From Curtobacterium sp. ER1/6 (GTDB lineage: Bacteria; Actinomycetota; Actinomycetes; Actinomycetales; Microbacteriaceae), in assembly GCF_001742745.1 (NCBI RefSeq), contig NZ_MJAK01000005.1, forward strand, positions 186,001 through 250,000: DNA of 64,000 nt, in the 5' to 3' direction. Positions 31,275 through 40,425 of the stretch are shown one piece after another (positions within the stretch are counted from its first letter, which is position 1; the number at the start of each line of letters is the position of its first letter). The notes under the pieces were generated by a model. The model was not told where the DNA came from and did not search any database. It saw nothing but the letters and a program-made list of their open reading frames with translations. The translations under genes and the position numbers were made by a program.

Positions 31275-33059
31275 TCAGCGCACCCGCACCGAGGTCGTCC
31301 CGATGCCGACGTTGCCGTGCCCGTCGAGGGCGTAGACGGCGATCTTCCACGCACCCGGGGTCGTGGGTGCGGTGATCCGGAGGGTGCCGTCCGCGGCGCG
31401 TGTGACCGGCGTCTCCCGCAGGGCTCCGTTGCCGTCGATGTACCGGCTCGACGTGTACGCGCGCCAGGTGACCGCGTCGCCGTCGGGGTCCGAGACGGGT
31501 GCGTTGACGGTCACCGTCGCGCCGGGGGTGACGCCGGTCGACGGGCTCGCGGTGGTGGTGCCCACGACGGGCGGCCGGTTGCCGGCGACGGTGCCGCGGT
31601 ACGCCTGCTGCACCGCGTACCAGGACGGCCGCTTGAGGCCGTCGGTGCGGAGGTTCAGCCAGACGCCCGGCTCGTCGTTCTCGACGCCGTAGTGGAACAT
31701 CGTCGCGCCGAGGGCGACGCCGGGTGCCGCGGTGACGGCACGCCACGCGTCCGTGTACGCCTGCGCGGTGGCGGTCTCGTCCGGCTGGCGGGGCACGCCG
31801 TTCGCGTCGCTCGGGACCTCCCACGAGCCGGCCGGGCCGGTCTCGGTGACCAGGTAGGGCTTCGTGTAGCCGCCGTCGCGCCACTTCTGCTGGACCCAGC
31901 CGATGCCGCCGTAGGAGTTCACGGCGTACAGGTCGAGGCTCGGCGTGTACCGCTGGTAGTAGTCCCACGCGCCGGTCCAGGCGTCCGTCGAGGTCACCGG
32001 GTGGCCCGGGTCGGCGCGGTGGATCGCCTGCACGACCTGCTCGACGTACTTCGCGTACGCGACGCGCTGGGCCTCGCCCTGGCCGAGCATGACCTCGTTC
32101 CCGACGTCCCACATCAGCAGCCCGCCGTGGTCGCGGTACGACGTCACCGTCCTCGTGATGCTCGCGAGCGTGTCGGCCTTGTACTTCGTGTCCCCGACGT
32201 AGTCCGCCCCCTGGTCGAGCCAGAGCCCGGCGACGACCCGGATGCCGCGTGCCCGCGCGGCGTCGAACAGCTGCGCGGAGGACGCGTCGGTGCCCCAGGT
32301 CCGCACGGTGTTGACGCCCGTGCTCGCGATGTCGTCCATGTAGTCCGCCGCCTGGGCGTTCGACGGGCCGTACGTCACGCCCTTCACGAGCCACGGCTTC
32401 CCGTCGACCGTGAGCTGCCACGCCCCCTGGGTGCCGGTGACCCGCACGCCGGTCGTCGGGGTCGTCGGGGTCGTCGGGGTCGGGGTGGGCGTCGGCGTCG
32501 CGCTCGGCGGGGTCGTCGGGGTCGGGCTCGGTGTGGCGGCGGGCACGGTGCCGTAGACCTGGAACTCCCAGAGCGAGTACCCGTACCGGGTGCCGCGCTG
32601 CACGCCGAGCATCCGCACGTAGCGGCCGCTGCCGGACAGGTCCGTGGTGACGACCCCGCCCTTGCCCGAGCGGGTGCTCGACACCGTGCGCCAGGTCTTC
32701 GCGTCCGCCGACACCTGGATGTCGTACGCCTTCGCGTAGGCGACCTCCCACCGGAGCACCACGCGCGAGATCGTCGCCGTCCGACCGAGGTCGACGCGGA
32801 GCCACTGCGCGTCGCTCCGGGCACTCGCCCAGCGGGTGCTCGTGCTGCCGTCGACCGCCTTGCCCGGAGCCCTGCCGGTCGCGTCGTTCGACGACGCCAC
32901 GGCCGGTCGGCCCTGCGACAGCAGCGTCGGGGCGGCGCTCGCCGCCGGACCCCTGGTCGCCACGAGCAGTGCGGCGAGCAGGACGACGGCGAGCACCGCG
33001 GCGGCGACCCGGACGGTCGTGCCGGCGGTCCTGCCGAGGGTGGTGGTGACGGCGCGCAT
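31275..33059 (-). CDS. Secreted glycoside hydrolase (clan GH-A) with F5/8-type C domain
   Basis: The protein has 594 residues. A signal/anchor (AAAVLAVVLLAALLVATRG, residues 19-37) is followed by a discoidin/CBM32-like domain (about 45-172), a Thr/Pro linker (173-203), a TIM-barrel catalytic domain (about 204-480) and a C-terminal immunoglobulin-like domain. Probable catalytic glutamates are E322 (MWDVGNEVML) and E406 (LVTETGPAG), as in GH2/GH5/GH72-like enzymes. The substrate is likely a beta-glycan outside the cell. The linker DNA has a short GGTCGTCGG tandem repeat that can vary in copy number. An AAGGGG site precedes the ATG. Confidence 0.82.
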   Translation of the reverse strand: MRAVTTTLGRTAGTTVRVAAAVLAVVLLAALLVATRGPAASAAPTLLSQGRPAVASSNDATGRAPGKAVDGSTSTRWASARSDAQWLRVDLGRTATISRVVLRWEVAYAKAYDIQVSADAKTWRTVSSTRSGKGGVVTTDLSGSGRYVRMLGVQRGTRYGYSLWEFQVYGTVPAATPSPTPTTPPSATPTPTPTPTTPTTPTTGVRVTGTQGAWQLTVDGKPWLVKGVTYGPSNAQAADYMDDIASTGVNTVRTWGTDASSAQLFDAARARGIRVVAGLWLDQGADYVGDTKYKADTLASITRTVTSYRDHGGLLMWDVGNEVMLGQGEAQRVAYAKYVEQVVQAIHRADPGHPVTSTDAWTGAWDYYQRYTPSLDLYAVNSYGGIGWVQQKWRDGGYTKPYLVTETGPAGSWEVPSDANGVPRQPDETATAQAYTDAWRAVTAAPGVALGATMFHYGVENDEPGVWLNLRTDGLKRPSWYAVQQAYRGTVAGNRPPVVGTTTASPSTGVTPGATVTVNAPVSDPDGDAVTWRAYTSSRYIDGNGALRETPVTRAADGTLRITAPTTPGAWKIAVYALDGHGNVGIGTTSVRVR

Positions 33060-33199
33060 CGGGCCCCTTCCGATCGTGACGAGCGCAACGGTACGGACAC
33101 CGTTCCGCGACGGTCAACGGGGCGTCGACGCCCCAGTCCGAGGGGCCGGCCGGGGTCGATCCGTCCCGCGACGTCCGGGCCGCGTGCGAGGATCGGTCG

Positions 33200-33910
33200 G
33201 TGCAGCCCGAAGGAACCCCCGTCGCCGTCGTCATCGCCGCGATGACCGAGGAGCTCTCCGCGGTCGCCGACCTGCTCGGCGGCGTCGTCATCGACGACGG
33301 ACCCGTGGGCGGCCACGACGAGCACCACCTGCTCGACGTCGACGGGTCGCTCGTCGCCCTCCGCCGCAGCGGCATCGGCTTCACCAACGCGACCGCGGCG
33401 GTCGCACACTGCTTCCACGACTTCGGGACCGTCCCGGTGCTGAGCGTCGGCACGGCCGGCGGCCTCGAGCGCGGCATCGAGATCGGCGACGTCGTCGTCG
33501 GCGACCACTACGTCAACATCAACGCGGACGCCACCGCATTCGGCTACGCCCTCGGCCAGGTGCCGGGCATGCCGCCCCGCTACGACCCGGACGCCGGGAT
33601 GCTGGCGCGTGCCGCCGCGGCCGACACGCCGTACCGCGTGCGCGTCGCGTCGATCGGGTCGAGCGAGGTCTTCGTGACCGACGCGCGTGCCCGCGACCTG
33701 CGCGTGACGTTCCCGACGATCGCGGCGGTCGACATGGAGTCGGCGGCGATCGCGCAGTTCGCCCACGTCCACCGCATGCCGTTCCTGTCGATCCGGGGGA
33801 TCAGCGACCTCTGCGCGCCGGACGGCGACGAGTTCCGCGAGCACCTCGACGACGCGTCGGCGCGCGCCGCGCGCGTCGCGCACGACGTGCTGCTGGACCT
33901 GGCGGTCTGA
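33200..33910 (+). CDS. mtnN: 5'-methylthioadenosine/S-adenosylhomocysteine nucleosidase
   Basis: The protein has 236 residues with the MTAN/PNP fold: AVVIAAMTEELSAV at the N-terminus, VLSVGTAGGLERGIEIGDVV in the middle, the ribose-binding Glu in AVDMESAAIAQFA and the catalytic Asp in IRGISDLCAPDG. It splits adenine from MTA and SAH, feeding methionine salvage and SAH removal. The GTG start at 33200 has no strong ribosome-binding site. It is divergent from the secreted glycosidase and ends 33 bases before a strong hairpin. Confidence 0.9.
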   Translation: MQPEGTPVAVVIAAMTEELSAVADLLGGVVIDDGPVGGHDEHHLLDVDGSLVALRRSGIGFTNATAAVAHCFHDFGTVPVLSVGTAGGLERGIEIGDVVVGDHYVNINADATAFGYALGQVPGMPPRYDPDAGMLARAAAADTPYRVRVASIGSSEVFVTDARARDLRVTFPTIAAVDMESAAIAQFAHVHRMPFLSIRGISDLCAPDGDEFREHLDDASARAARVAHDVLLDLAV

Positions 33911-33942
33911 CCGGGGCCACGCTCCGCGCGGGGCACCGACGA

Positions 33943-33986
33943 CGGACGGGAGGCGCGGTGCGCGTCCGCACCGCGCCTCCCGTCCG
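33943..33986. terminator. Bidirectional hairpin terminator, GGACGGGAGGCGCGG family
   Basis: Perfect 19-bp arms (33943-33961 and 33968-33986; core CGGACGGGAGGCGCGG) with a 6-base loop lie between the convergent mtnN and 32-residue membrane protein genes. Confidence 0.82.
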
Positions 33987-34025
33987 CCGTCCGCTCGCCC
34001 TGCCCGGTCTGGTCGGGTCAGCGGG

Positions 34026-34124
34026 TCAGCGTCGGCGTCGGCTGCTCAGCAGCCCGCCGAACACCAGCGCCGCCGCGATGACGAACACGATCAGCTGGAC
34101 CGGTTGGAAGCCGTCGAGGTCCAT
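34026..34124 (-). CDS. 32-residue single-span membrane protein
   Basis: The protein has 32 residues: a short acidic start (MDLDGFQ), one membrane helix (VQLIVFVIAAALVFGGLL) and a basic tail (SSRRRR), predicting an outside N-terminus and inside C-terminus. The strong GGAAGGAG site 5-6 bases before the ATG makes it a credible gene despite its size. It is divergent from kup with a 224-bp gap. It recalls small subunits such as KdpF in size, but I cannot show a link to potassium transport. Confidence 0.65.
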   Translation of the reverse strand: MDLDGFQPVQLIVFVIAAALVFGGLLSSRRRR

Positions 34125-34348
34125 GGGGTGCTCCTTCCGTGTGCGCGGGCGCCCACGCGTCCCGCGTCGGACCGTACGGTAGGTCGCCGTTCCTGTACGC
34201 GTCGAGGGGACGGGGTACGACCCCTGCACAGCAGCCGGTCCCCGCACCCGTGCCACCCGTTGGGCGTCCGCTGCGAGCCGCAGGGCCGCGGCGGTGCGAT
34301 GATGATCCGCGGCCGTCGCCCGGACGGCCCTGCACGGAAGAGACGAGC

Positions 34349-36298
34349 GTGACCGAGACCCGCTCCCAGACACCGACGACCGACGGTGTCGACGCGCCCT
34401 CGCACGGCCCCGCGAAGGGCGTCGCCGCCCTGGCGCTCGCCGCCCTCGGCGTCGTGTTCGGCGACATCGGCACCAGCCCGCTCTACGCGCTGCGCACGGT
34501 CTTCACCATCGACGGCGGCCTCGTCAAGGCGAACCAGGAGGACGTGTACGGCGTCATCTCCATCATGTTCTGGAGCGTCACGATCGTCGTGTCGATCAAG
34601 TACGTGCTCGTGCTCATGCGCGCCGACAACGACGGTGAGGGCGGGGTCATGGCACTCGCCGCGCTCGCCCGACGGCTGTACGCGAAGCGCCGCGGGGGAG
34701 CGACCGTCTTCCTCGTGATCGGCATCATCGGCGTCTCGCTCTTCTACGGCGACTCCGTGATCACCCCGGCGGTGTCGGTGCTCTCCGCGGTCGAGGGCCT
34801 GTCGACCGCCGCCCCCTCCGTCGAGCACCTCATCGTGCCGATCGCCGCGGTCATCCTCGTGCTGCTGTTCGTCGTGCAGAAGTTCGGCACCGGCAAGGTG
34901 GGCAACCTCTTCGGACCCGTCATGCTGCTCTGGTTCGTCGTCATCGCCGCCGCGGGCGTGCCGCACATCGTGGCGCACCCCGGCGTGCTGCAGGGCCTGT
35001 CGCCGACCTGGGCGATCGCGTTCCTCGTCGCGCACCCGTACATCACGTTCGTGGCGATGGGCGCGGTCGTGCTCGTCATCACGGGTGCCGAGGCCCTCTA
35101 CGCCGACATGGGCCACTTCGGCCGGCCGGCGATCCTGCGGGCCTGGTTCTTCGTCGTCTTCCCCGCGCTCGTGCTCAACTACCTCGGGCAGGCGTCGCTC
35201 GTGCTCGAGGACCCGGCCGCCGCGAAGGACCCGTTCTTCCTGCTCTTCCCGGACGCCCTGCAGATCCCGGTGGTCGTGCTCGCGACGATGGCGACGGTCA
35301 TCGCCAGCCAGGCCGTCATCTCGGGGGCGTTCTCGCTGACCCGCCAGGCGATCCAGCTCGGGCTCCTGCCGCCGCTGACGATCCGGCAGACCTCGCGCGA
35401 CGAGGGCGGCCAGATCTACCTGCCGGCCGTCAACCTGCTGCTGTTCATCGGCGTGATGGCGATCATGCTCGCGTTCCGGTCGTCCGCCAGCCTGGCGACC
35501 GCGTACGGGGTGTCCGTGACCGGTGCGCTGGTCGTCGACACGCTCCTGCTGCTCCTCGTGGTCAAGCCGCTCTGGCACTGGGCGACGTGGAAGCTCGTGC
35601 TCGCCGCGGTCGTGTTCGGCGGCCTCGAGTTGACGTTCCTCGCCGGCAACCTGTCGAAGATCCTGCACGGTGGGTGGGTGCCGCTGCTCATCGCGCTGGC
35701 CGTCATCACGCTCATGACGACGTGGCGCCGCGGTCGCCAGCTCGTGCAGGACGAACGCAAGGAGCGCGAGGGGTCCCTCGCCGACTTCATCGACCGGATC
35801 AACACGAAGCACGTCCCGCGGGTGCAGGGGATCGCGGTCTTCCCGCACCCGAACAAGGAGACCACCCCGCTGGCGCTGCGGGCCAACGTGGAGCACAACC
35901 ACGTGGTGCACCGCACGGTCCTCATCGTGTCGGTCCTGACGGCGAACGTGCCGCACGTGCCGCACTCCCGGGCGTTCTTCCGCGACGACCTCGGCTACGA
36001 GGACGACGGCATCGACCACATCACCGTGAAGTTCGGCTTCTCGGACGACCAGGACCTGCCGCGGGCCCTGCACGCCGCGTGCCTGGCCGAGGTGCTCGAC
36101 ATCGACCCGGACGACATGGCGAAGGCGTCGTACTTCATCTCGCGCGGGGCGCTCCGGCCGCAGCCCGGCAACGGCGGCATGGCCCGGTGGCGCAAGAAGC
36201 TCTTCGTCGGACTGGCCCACAACGCCGCCGATCCCGCGGCCCGCTTCGGGCTGCCGGCACAGCGCACCGTGACGATGGGCAGCGACGTCGAGATCTGA
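34349..36298 (+). CDS. kup: Kup-family potassium transporter
   Basis: The protein has 649 residues and is of the KUP/HAK/KT family: about 12 membrane helices followed by a cytoplasmic C-terminal domain of about 180 residues. Diagnostic segments are the N-terminal GVVFGDIGTSPLYALRTVF, the DNDGEGGVMAL loop, and EALYADMGHFGRPAI. It imports K+ with protons. The GTG at 34349 (GGAAGAG site) gives a normal Kup N-terminus; the frame is open further upstream without a good start. The gap upstream holds a 10-bp palindrome ACCGTACGGT (34171-34180); no known riboswitch was recognised there. Confidence 0.92.
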   Translation: MTETRSQTPTTDGVDAPSHGPAKGVAALALAALGVVFGDIGTSPLYALRTVFTIDGGLVKANQEDVYGVISIMFWSVTIVVSIKYVLVLMRADNDGEGGVMALAALARRLYAKRRGGATVFLVIGIIGVSLFYGDSVITPAVSVLSAVEGLSTAAPSVEHLIVPIAAVILVLLFVVQKFGTGKVGNLFGPVMLLWFVVIAAAGVPHIVAHPGVLQGLSPTWAIAFLVAHPYITFVAMGAVVLVITGAEALYADMGHFGRPAILRAWFFVVFPALVLNYLGQASLVLEDPAAAKDPFFLLFPDALQIPVVVLATMATVIASQAVISGAFSLTRQAIQLGLLPPLTIRQTSRDEGGQIYLPAVNLLLFIGVMAIMLAFRSSASLATAYGVSVTGALVVDTLLLLLVVKPLWHWATWKLVLAAVVFGGLELTFLAGNLSKILHGGWVPLLIALAVITLMTTWRRGRQLVQDERKEREGSLADFIDRINTKHVPRVQGIAVFPHPNKETTPLALRANVEHNHVVHRTVLIVSVLTANVPHVPHSRAFFRDDLGYEDDGIDHITVKFGFSDDQDLPRALHAACLAEVLDIDPDDMAKASYFISRGALRPQPGNGGMARWRKKLFVGLAHNAADPAARFGLPAQRTVTMGSDVEI

Positions 36299-36410
36299 CG
36301 CGGGACACCACCGCGGCGCCGGACCTGGGCAGGGTCCAGGACCACGGCGTACCGTCCGACTGGTCGTTCCGCCGTACGGGCTCCCGCGGCACCGAGCGGA
36401 AGCCGCAGCG

Positions 36411-36626
36411 ATGATGCACCAGCACAACCTCACCTGGCGACAGGACACCGAGACCTCGTGGTCGGCGGTGGCCGGTGACCGGGTCGTGGCACGCATCTCG
36501 CTCGAGCGGCAGTACGAGCTCACCTCGGCCGACGGCGCGGTCCGCGGCTCGCACAGCGCCCTCGGCAGCGCGCAGGCGCAGCTCGAGGCCTGGTACCAGT
36601 GGGAGTCGTCGGTCGACCGTCACTGA
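36411..36626 (+). CDS. Small hypothetical protein
   Basis: The protein has 71 residues, begins MMHQHNLTWRQDTETSW, is soluble, and is rich in Trp, Gln and Ser. It looks like a compact beta-rich domain (VVARISLERQYELTSADG). It follows kup by 112 bases on the same strand. No family is recognised. Confidence 0.6.
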   Translation: MMHQHNLTWRQDTETSWSAVAGDRVVARISLERQYELTSADGAVRGSHSALGSAQAQLEAWYQWESSVDRH

Positions 36627-36671
36627 CCCGCAGGGCACCCGCTCCGGGGCGGCCTCGCCGCCGTGCGGCGG

Positions 36672-37550
36672 TCAGTGCGCCGACGAGCCCCGCAGGCGCC
36701 CGATCCCGAGCACGATCCCGACGACGACCATCCCGAGGACGAGTCCGACCACGGCGGACACGGCGGTGTCGACGATCCAGGTGACCACGGGCCCCGCGGC
36801 CTCGACCGCGTGCTCGACGACGTGCAGCAGGTCGTACGGGCCGGACCAGAACGTCTCCGCGAGGTTCGCGATGACGAGGTGCCCACCGACCCAGAGCATC
36901 GCGACGGTGCCGACGACACTGATCAAGCGGAACACCGTCGGCATCGCGTCCACCAGTCGGGCGCCGGCGCGTCGGGTCCGGACGGACGGGCTCGCCGTCA
37001 TCCGGACACCGATGTCGTCGACCTTCACGAGGAGCGCGACGGCGCCGTAGACCAGGACCGTCATGCCGAGGCCGATGACGGCGAGCGCGCCGAGGGTCGG
37101 CCAGAACCCGAGGTCCGGGTCGAGGCTCGCGAGCCCGATGAGCATGATCTCGGTGCTGAGGATCAGGTCGGTCCGGATCGCCCCGAACACGAGACCCTTC
37201 TCGGCGACGGTCTCGGTGCCGGCGGACCCGTGGTGCACCCCGAACCACTCGGTCACCTTCTCGGCGCCCTCGAAGCACAGGTAGGTGCCGCCGACCAGGA
37301 GCAGCCAGGGCAGCACCCCCGGCGCGAACGCGGACAGCAGCAGCGCCAGCGGGATGATGATGACGAACTTGTTGAACAGGCTGCCGAGCGCGATGCGCCC
37401 GACGACCGGGAGTTCGCGTGCGGGCTCGAGCCCCTGGACGTACTGCGGTGTGACGGCGGCGTCGTCGATGACGACCCCGGCGGTCTTCGCACTGGCCTTG
37501 AGGGCCGCGGAGAGGATGTCGTCCACCACGGCGAGCAACCCGACTGACAT
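36672..37550 (-). CDS. DUF808 (YedI-type) inner membrane protein
   Basis: The protein has 292 residues and resembles the YedI/DUF808 family in length and motifs: LLAVVDDILSAALKASAKTA at the N-terminus, a central ELPVVGRIALGSLFNK, the phrase LLVGGTYLCFEGAEKV, and about six membrane helices. The function is unknown across the family. The start at 37550 places the protein on the family N-terminus; an upstream extension of nine codons is possible. It converges on the 71-residue gene. Confidence 0.85.
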   Translation of the reverse strand: MSVGLLAVVDDILSAALKASAKTAGVVIDDAAVTPQYVQGLEPARELPVVGRIALGSLFNKFVIIIPLALLLSAFAPGVLPWLLLVGGTYLCFEGAEKVTEWFGVHHGSAGTETVAEKGLVFGAIRTDLILSTEIMLIGLASLDPDLGFWPTLGALAVIGLGMTVLVYGAVALLVKVDDIGVRMTASPSVRTRRAGARLVDAMPTVFRLISVVGTVAMLWVGGHLVIANLAETFWSGPYDLLHVVEHAVEAAGPVVTWIVDTAVSAVVGLVLGMVVVGIVLGIGRLRGSSAH

Positions 37551-37755
37551 GTCGCTCACCCTACTGGAGTGCTGCACGTCCTCTCAGCGACGGTGGCGCA
37601 GACCGCTGTGACCCCAGACGGGGGCACGCGGCGCGATCCGCGCACGGTTCCACTGACGGACGCCGTCGCGGAGCCGACACGGCAGGACGGACCCGAGCAC
37701 CACCACCCACACCGCCGACGTCACCCACCGTCGGCGATCGCAGGCAGGAGCGCAC

Positions 37756-38571
37756 ATGAAGACCTCGATCGTCGCCGCACTCACCGTCGCCGTGCTCGCA
37801 GCGGGCACGGTCGCCGACACCACGGCCGCCGCCCCGGCGTCCGCGGCACCGCCGGCGAACGCGTACACGACGACGGCGCCGAAGGGCAACGTCGTCTCGA
37901 ACGGGCGGACGTGGAAGCAGACGTACCGCCAGGACTTCGACACGGCGGCACCGGCGGGTACGGTCGCGAAGCGGTACCCGGGCATGGGTCTGTACGACGG
38001 CTTCGCCGACACGAGCGGGCAGGGCCGGTACACGCCGTCGAAGGTGCTCAGCGTGTCGAACAGTTCGCTCGACTTCTGGCTGCGGCCGAACGCCGGTCGA
38101 CCCATGGCCGCGGCCGTCATGCCGGACGGCTACAAGCCCCACACGACGGGTCGCGTGTCGATCCGGTACAAGACCACGAACACTCCGGGCTACAAGTTCG
38201 TCGTGATGCTCTGGCCCAACAGCGACAACTGGAACGAGGGCGAGATCGACTGGCCCGAGGCCACGCTGGGTGCCAAGCCTCGACCGGCGTCCGCGGTACC
38301 CGGCAGCATGTCGGCCCGCGGGATGGTGTTCCAGCCCGAGCGTGAGACCTTCGCCCCCACCGACACCGCGCTGTACCACGTCGCGACCACGGAGTGGGAC
38401 AAGACCGCCGTCCGCTTCTACTGGGACGGCAAGCTCGTCGCCTCGACCACGAAGGCCGTGCCGAAGAAGCCCATGCGGGTGACCCTGCAGGCCGAGACCG
38501 ACACCGGCTCGCGGACCCCCGCCAAGGCGAGCGGGCACGTCAAGGTCGACTGGGTCACGATCTACGACTGA
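37756..38571 (+). CDS. Secreted GH16-family glycosidase
   Basis: The protein has 271 residues. A signal peptide (MKTSIVAALTVAVLAAGTVA, cleavage near residue 31) leads to a concanavalin-like beta-jelly roll. The GH16 catalytic motif ExDxxE is clear at residues 163-168 (EIDWPE, within WNEGEIDWPEAT). GH16 enzymes cut or rearrange beta-1,3/1,4-glucans and galactans, so this is probably an extracellular beta-glucanase. It has a GCAGGAG site and is followed by a hairpin. No transporter is adjacent. Confidence 0.85.
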   Translation: MKTSIVAALTVAVLAAGTVADTTAAAPASAAPPANAYTTTAPKGNVVSNGRTWKQTYRQDFDTAAPAGTVAKRYPGMGLYDGFADTSGQGRYTPSKVLSVSNSSLDFWLRPNAGRPMAAAVMPDGYKPHTTGRVSIRYKTTNTPGYKFVVMLWPNSDNWNEGEIDWPEATLGAKPRPASAVPGSMSARGMVFQPERETFAPTDTALYHVATTEWDKTAVRFYWDGKLVASTTKAVPKKPMRVTLQAETDTGSRTPAKASGHVKVDWVTIYD

Positions 38572-38575
38572 CTGA

Positions 38576-38627
38576 CGGGAGGCGCGGTGCGGGTGGGCGG
38601 GCCTGCCCACCCGCGTCGCGCCTCCCG
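38576..38627. terminator. Bidirectional hairpin, GGGAGGCGCG family
   Basis: An 11-bp outer stem (CGGGAGGCGCG) and a 10-bp inner stem (GCGGGTGGGC) are separated by a GT/GT internal loop, with a 6-base terminal loop. It lies between convergent genes. Confidence 0.78.
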
Positions 38628-38629
38628 GC

Positions 38630-38938
38630 TCAGCGCGTGGTGCGTCCGACGGTCAGCCGTCCCGGTCCGACCGGCAGCACGCCCGATCGGTGGGTGAGGA
38701 CGACGGCGTCACCGACGGTCGTGCGAGCGGCGCCGAAGCGCCAGAGCCGGTTGAAGCAGTACACGCCGACCTCGGTACTGCCGTCCTCCGCCACCGCCCA
38801 GGTGCCCGTCCCCCATTGGGCCGGATGCCCGACGCCGTCGATCGTCACGGTCGGGCGAGCGCCCCAGGTGACCAGGGGACGCCGGACGTCGAGGGTGATC
38901 CGGCGCTTCGTCGTGCCGGACGGCTGCGGGCTGTCCAT
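38630..38938 (-). CDS. Hypothetical protein
   Basis: The protein has 102 residues, soluble and beta-rich (RITLDVRRPLVTWGARPTVT, then TWAVAEDGSTEVGVYCFNRL). It reads like a small ligand-binding or PilZ-like domain, but I cannot place it. The ATG at 38938 is chosen as the last good start. It is divergent from the 89-residue gene with 66 bases between. Confidence 0.6.
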   Translation of the reverse strand: MDSPQPSGTTKRRITLDVRRPLVTWGARPTVTIDGVGHPAQWGTGTWAVAEDGSTEVGVYCFNRLWRFGAARTTVGDAVVLTHRSGVLPVGPGRLTVGRTTR

Positions 38939-39004
38939 GTGCGCCAGGCTACGGCCAGCGGCGGTCCTGGGAGTGCTCGGCGTGCCGTCCGTAGGCTCGC
39001 GGGC

Positions 39005-39274
39005 ATGGCTGACTTCACCGCTGCCCAGGCCGCCGTCGTCCGGATCGAACGCGCCGAGGAGGGACGCTGGGACCTCACGCTCATCAGCGACTCCGGCGTG
39101 CGGATGGGGCACGGCGTGCACCTGTACGACGCGGCGTCCGACGACCCCGCGGACGAGCAGGCCGCTGCCCTCGACTTCGTGCGCGAGTACGGGTTCCGGT
39201 TCGAGGCGGACGCGGTCACGGCGGACGGCCCGGACGCGTTCTGGGCCCCGCTCCTGCCGCTCGACGCCGCCTAG
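39005..39274 (+). CDS. Hypothetical protein
   Basis: The protein has 89 residues, begins MADFTAAQAAVVRIERAEEG and is soluble and acidic, with a probable beta-hairpin then helix (DLTLISDSGVRMGHGVHLYD; EQAAALDFVREYGFRFEAD). It converges with the VOC gene with 34 bases between. No family is recognised. Confidence 0.6.
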   Translation: MADFTAAQAAVVRIERAEEGRWDLTLISDSGVRMGHGVHLYDAASDDPADEQAAALDFVREYGFRFEADAVTADGPDAFWAPLLPLDAA

Positions 39275-39308
39275 GGGCGAACCCCGAGCCGGGCTGGTCC
39301 GGCGGCGG

Positions 39309-39725
39309 TCAGTCGTCGAGCGCGCTCCGCTCGAACCCGATGAGCCACGTGACGCCGAACGCGTCGCGGACGGTGCCGTCCCAGTCGCCCCACGGGCGCT
39401 CCTGCAGCGCGTCGACCACGGTGCCGTCGGTCGACAGGTCGGCGAACCAGCGCTGGAGCACGTCCGGTTCCGCGGTGCCGAGGAGTGCGAAGAGGACGCC
39501 GGAGGCCGAGAAGGGCTCGTCGCCCGGCCCGGCGTCGGCTGCGGCGAGCCGCACGGGGCCGACGAGCTCGCCGTGGGCGACCGCCTGGGGTGGGCCGTCG
39601 GTGCGGGCGAAGTCGCCGTACGAGGCGATCCGCAGCTCGCCGCCGAACACCTGCTGCCACCGGGCGAGGGCCACCCGCGCGGTGCCGGGGAGCAGGAGGT
39701 ACGGGGTCGGTCCGCTGCGGTCCAT
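39309..39725 (-). CDS. VOC-superfamily protein, PhnB-like
   Basis: The protein has 138 residues with a PhnB/3-demethylubiquinone methyltransferase-like VOC fold (TPYLLLPGTARVALARWQQV; the end FGVTWLIGFERSALDD is close to the family's GxxWmig ending). Members of this group often lack a proven enzyme activity. It lies 38 bases after the TetR gene start-to-stop on the same strand and may be co-transcribed with it. Confidence 0.75.
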   Translation of the reverse strand: MDRSGPTPYLLLPGTARVALARWQQVFGGELRIASYGDFARTDGPPQAVAHGELVGPVRLAAADAGPGDEPFSASGVLFALLGTAEPDVLQRWFADLSTDGTVVDALQERPWGDWDGTVRDAFGVTWLIGFERSALDD

Positions 39726-39763
39726 GCGCGCACGGTACCCCTGACCGGACCCGCTGACCAGGG

Positions 39764-40357
39764 TCAGGTCATCTCGAGGGCGCGGTCGACGGCGTCGGCC
39801 GGATCGCCGCCGTCCTGCTGCGCCCACCACTCCAGGGCGGCGTGCGCGGCGGCCGCGAGGGTGCTCGCGCGGACCGTGACCCGGAGATCGTCCGGTCGCG
39901 CGCCGTCGTGGTCGGCGACGAACCGCACGATCGTGGCGGTCAGGCGCGCCTGTGCCTCGGCGCCACCCGGAGCCAGGCCGGGGTTCGCCCGGATGACGCG
40001 GAGCCGGTGCCGTGTGGTGTCGACGGTGTCCGCCGGGAACGTCGCGCCCGCGCGGTACGCGGCACGGAGGCCGTCCCGGGACGGCTCGTCCGCCGGCCGT
40101 GCGTCGAGCTCGTCGGTGAACCGCTGCGAGAACTCGGCGAGTCCGCCCCAGACCAGGTCGGCCTTGGTCGGGAAGAGCCGGAAGAGCGAGCGTCGGCTGA
40201 CCCCGGCGGCCTCGGCGACGTCGTCCATCGACACGACGTCGAACCCCCGCTCGTCGAACATCCGGAGAGCCACGAGCGACACGGCCTCGGGGTCGATCGT
40301 GCGGGGACGGCCGGTCGTGCGGGGTCGTCCGGGCTGGTCGGCTGCGGGAGTCCCCAT
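39764..40357 (-). CDS. TetR-family transcriptional regulator
   Basis: The protein has 197 residues. The N-terminal helix-turn-helix is clear (VSMDDVAEAAGVSRRSLFRLF, followed by PTKADLVW) and the C-terminal ligand domain is all helical. The ATG at 40357 has an AAAGGA site; the frame runs 22 codons upstream without one. It is divergent from the SDR dehydrogenase gene with 68 bases between that contain a GCACT-G-AGTGC inverted repeat. It therefore probably represses both itself and that gene. Confidence 0.85.
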   Translation of the reverse strand: MGTPAADQPGRPRTTGRPRTIDPEAVSLVALRMFDERGFDVVSMDDVAEAAGVSRRSLFRLFPTKADLVWGGLAEFSQRFTDELDARPADEPSRDGLRAAYRAGATFPADTVDTTRHRLRVIRANPGLAPGGAEAQARLTATIVRFVADHDGARPDDLRVTVRASTLAAAAHAALEWWAQQDGGDPADAVDRALEMT

Positions 40358-40369
40358 GGCGTCCTTTCG

Positions 40370-40380
40370 GCACTGAGTGC
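40370..40380. promoter_or_regulatory. Candidate TetR operator GCACT-G-AGTGC
   Basis: A perfect 5-bp inverted repeat around a single base lies in the 68-bp divergent gap between the TetR and SDR genes, 12 bases before the TetR start. It is short, so the call rests on its position. Confidence 0.45.
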
Positions 40381-40425
40381 TACAACTGTGTCGCGCAGGC
40401 AGCGCACACTCGACGAGGAGCACAC

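Noticed and set aside
32440..32535. Short GGTCGTCGGGGTCGTCGG tandem array that could look like a CRISPR or VNTR locus
   Set aside because: It is in frame and encodes the Thr/Pro linker of the secreted glycosidase; there are no unique spacers.
34125..34348. Possible riboswitch (ydaO type) in the kup leader
   Set aside because: I could not match the conserved core of a c-di-AMP riboswitch; only a short palindrome is present.
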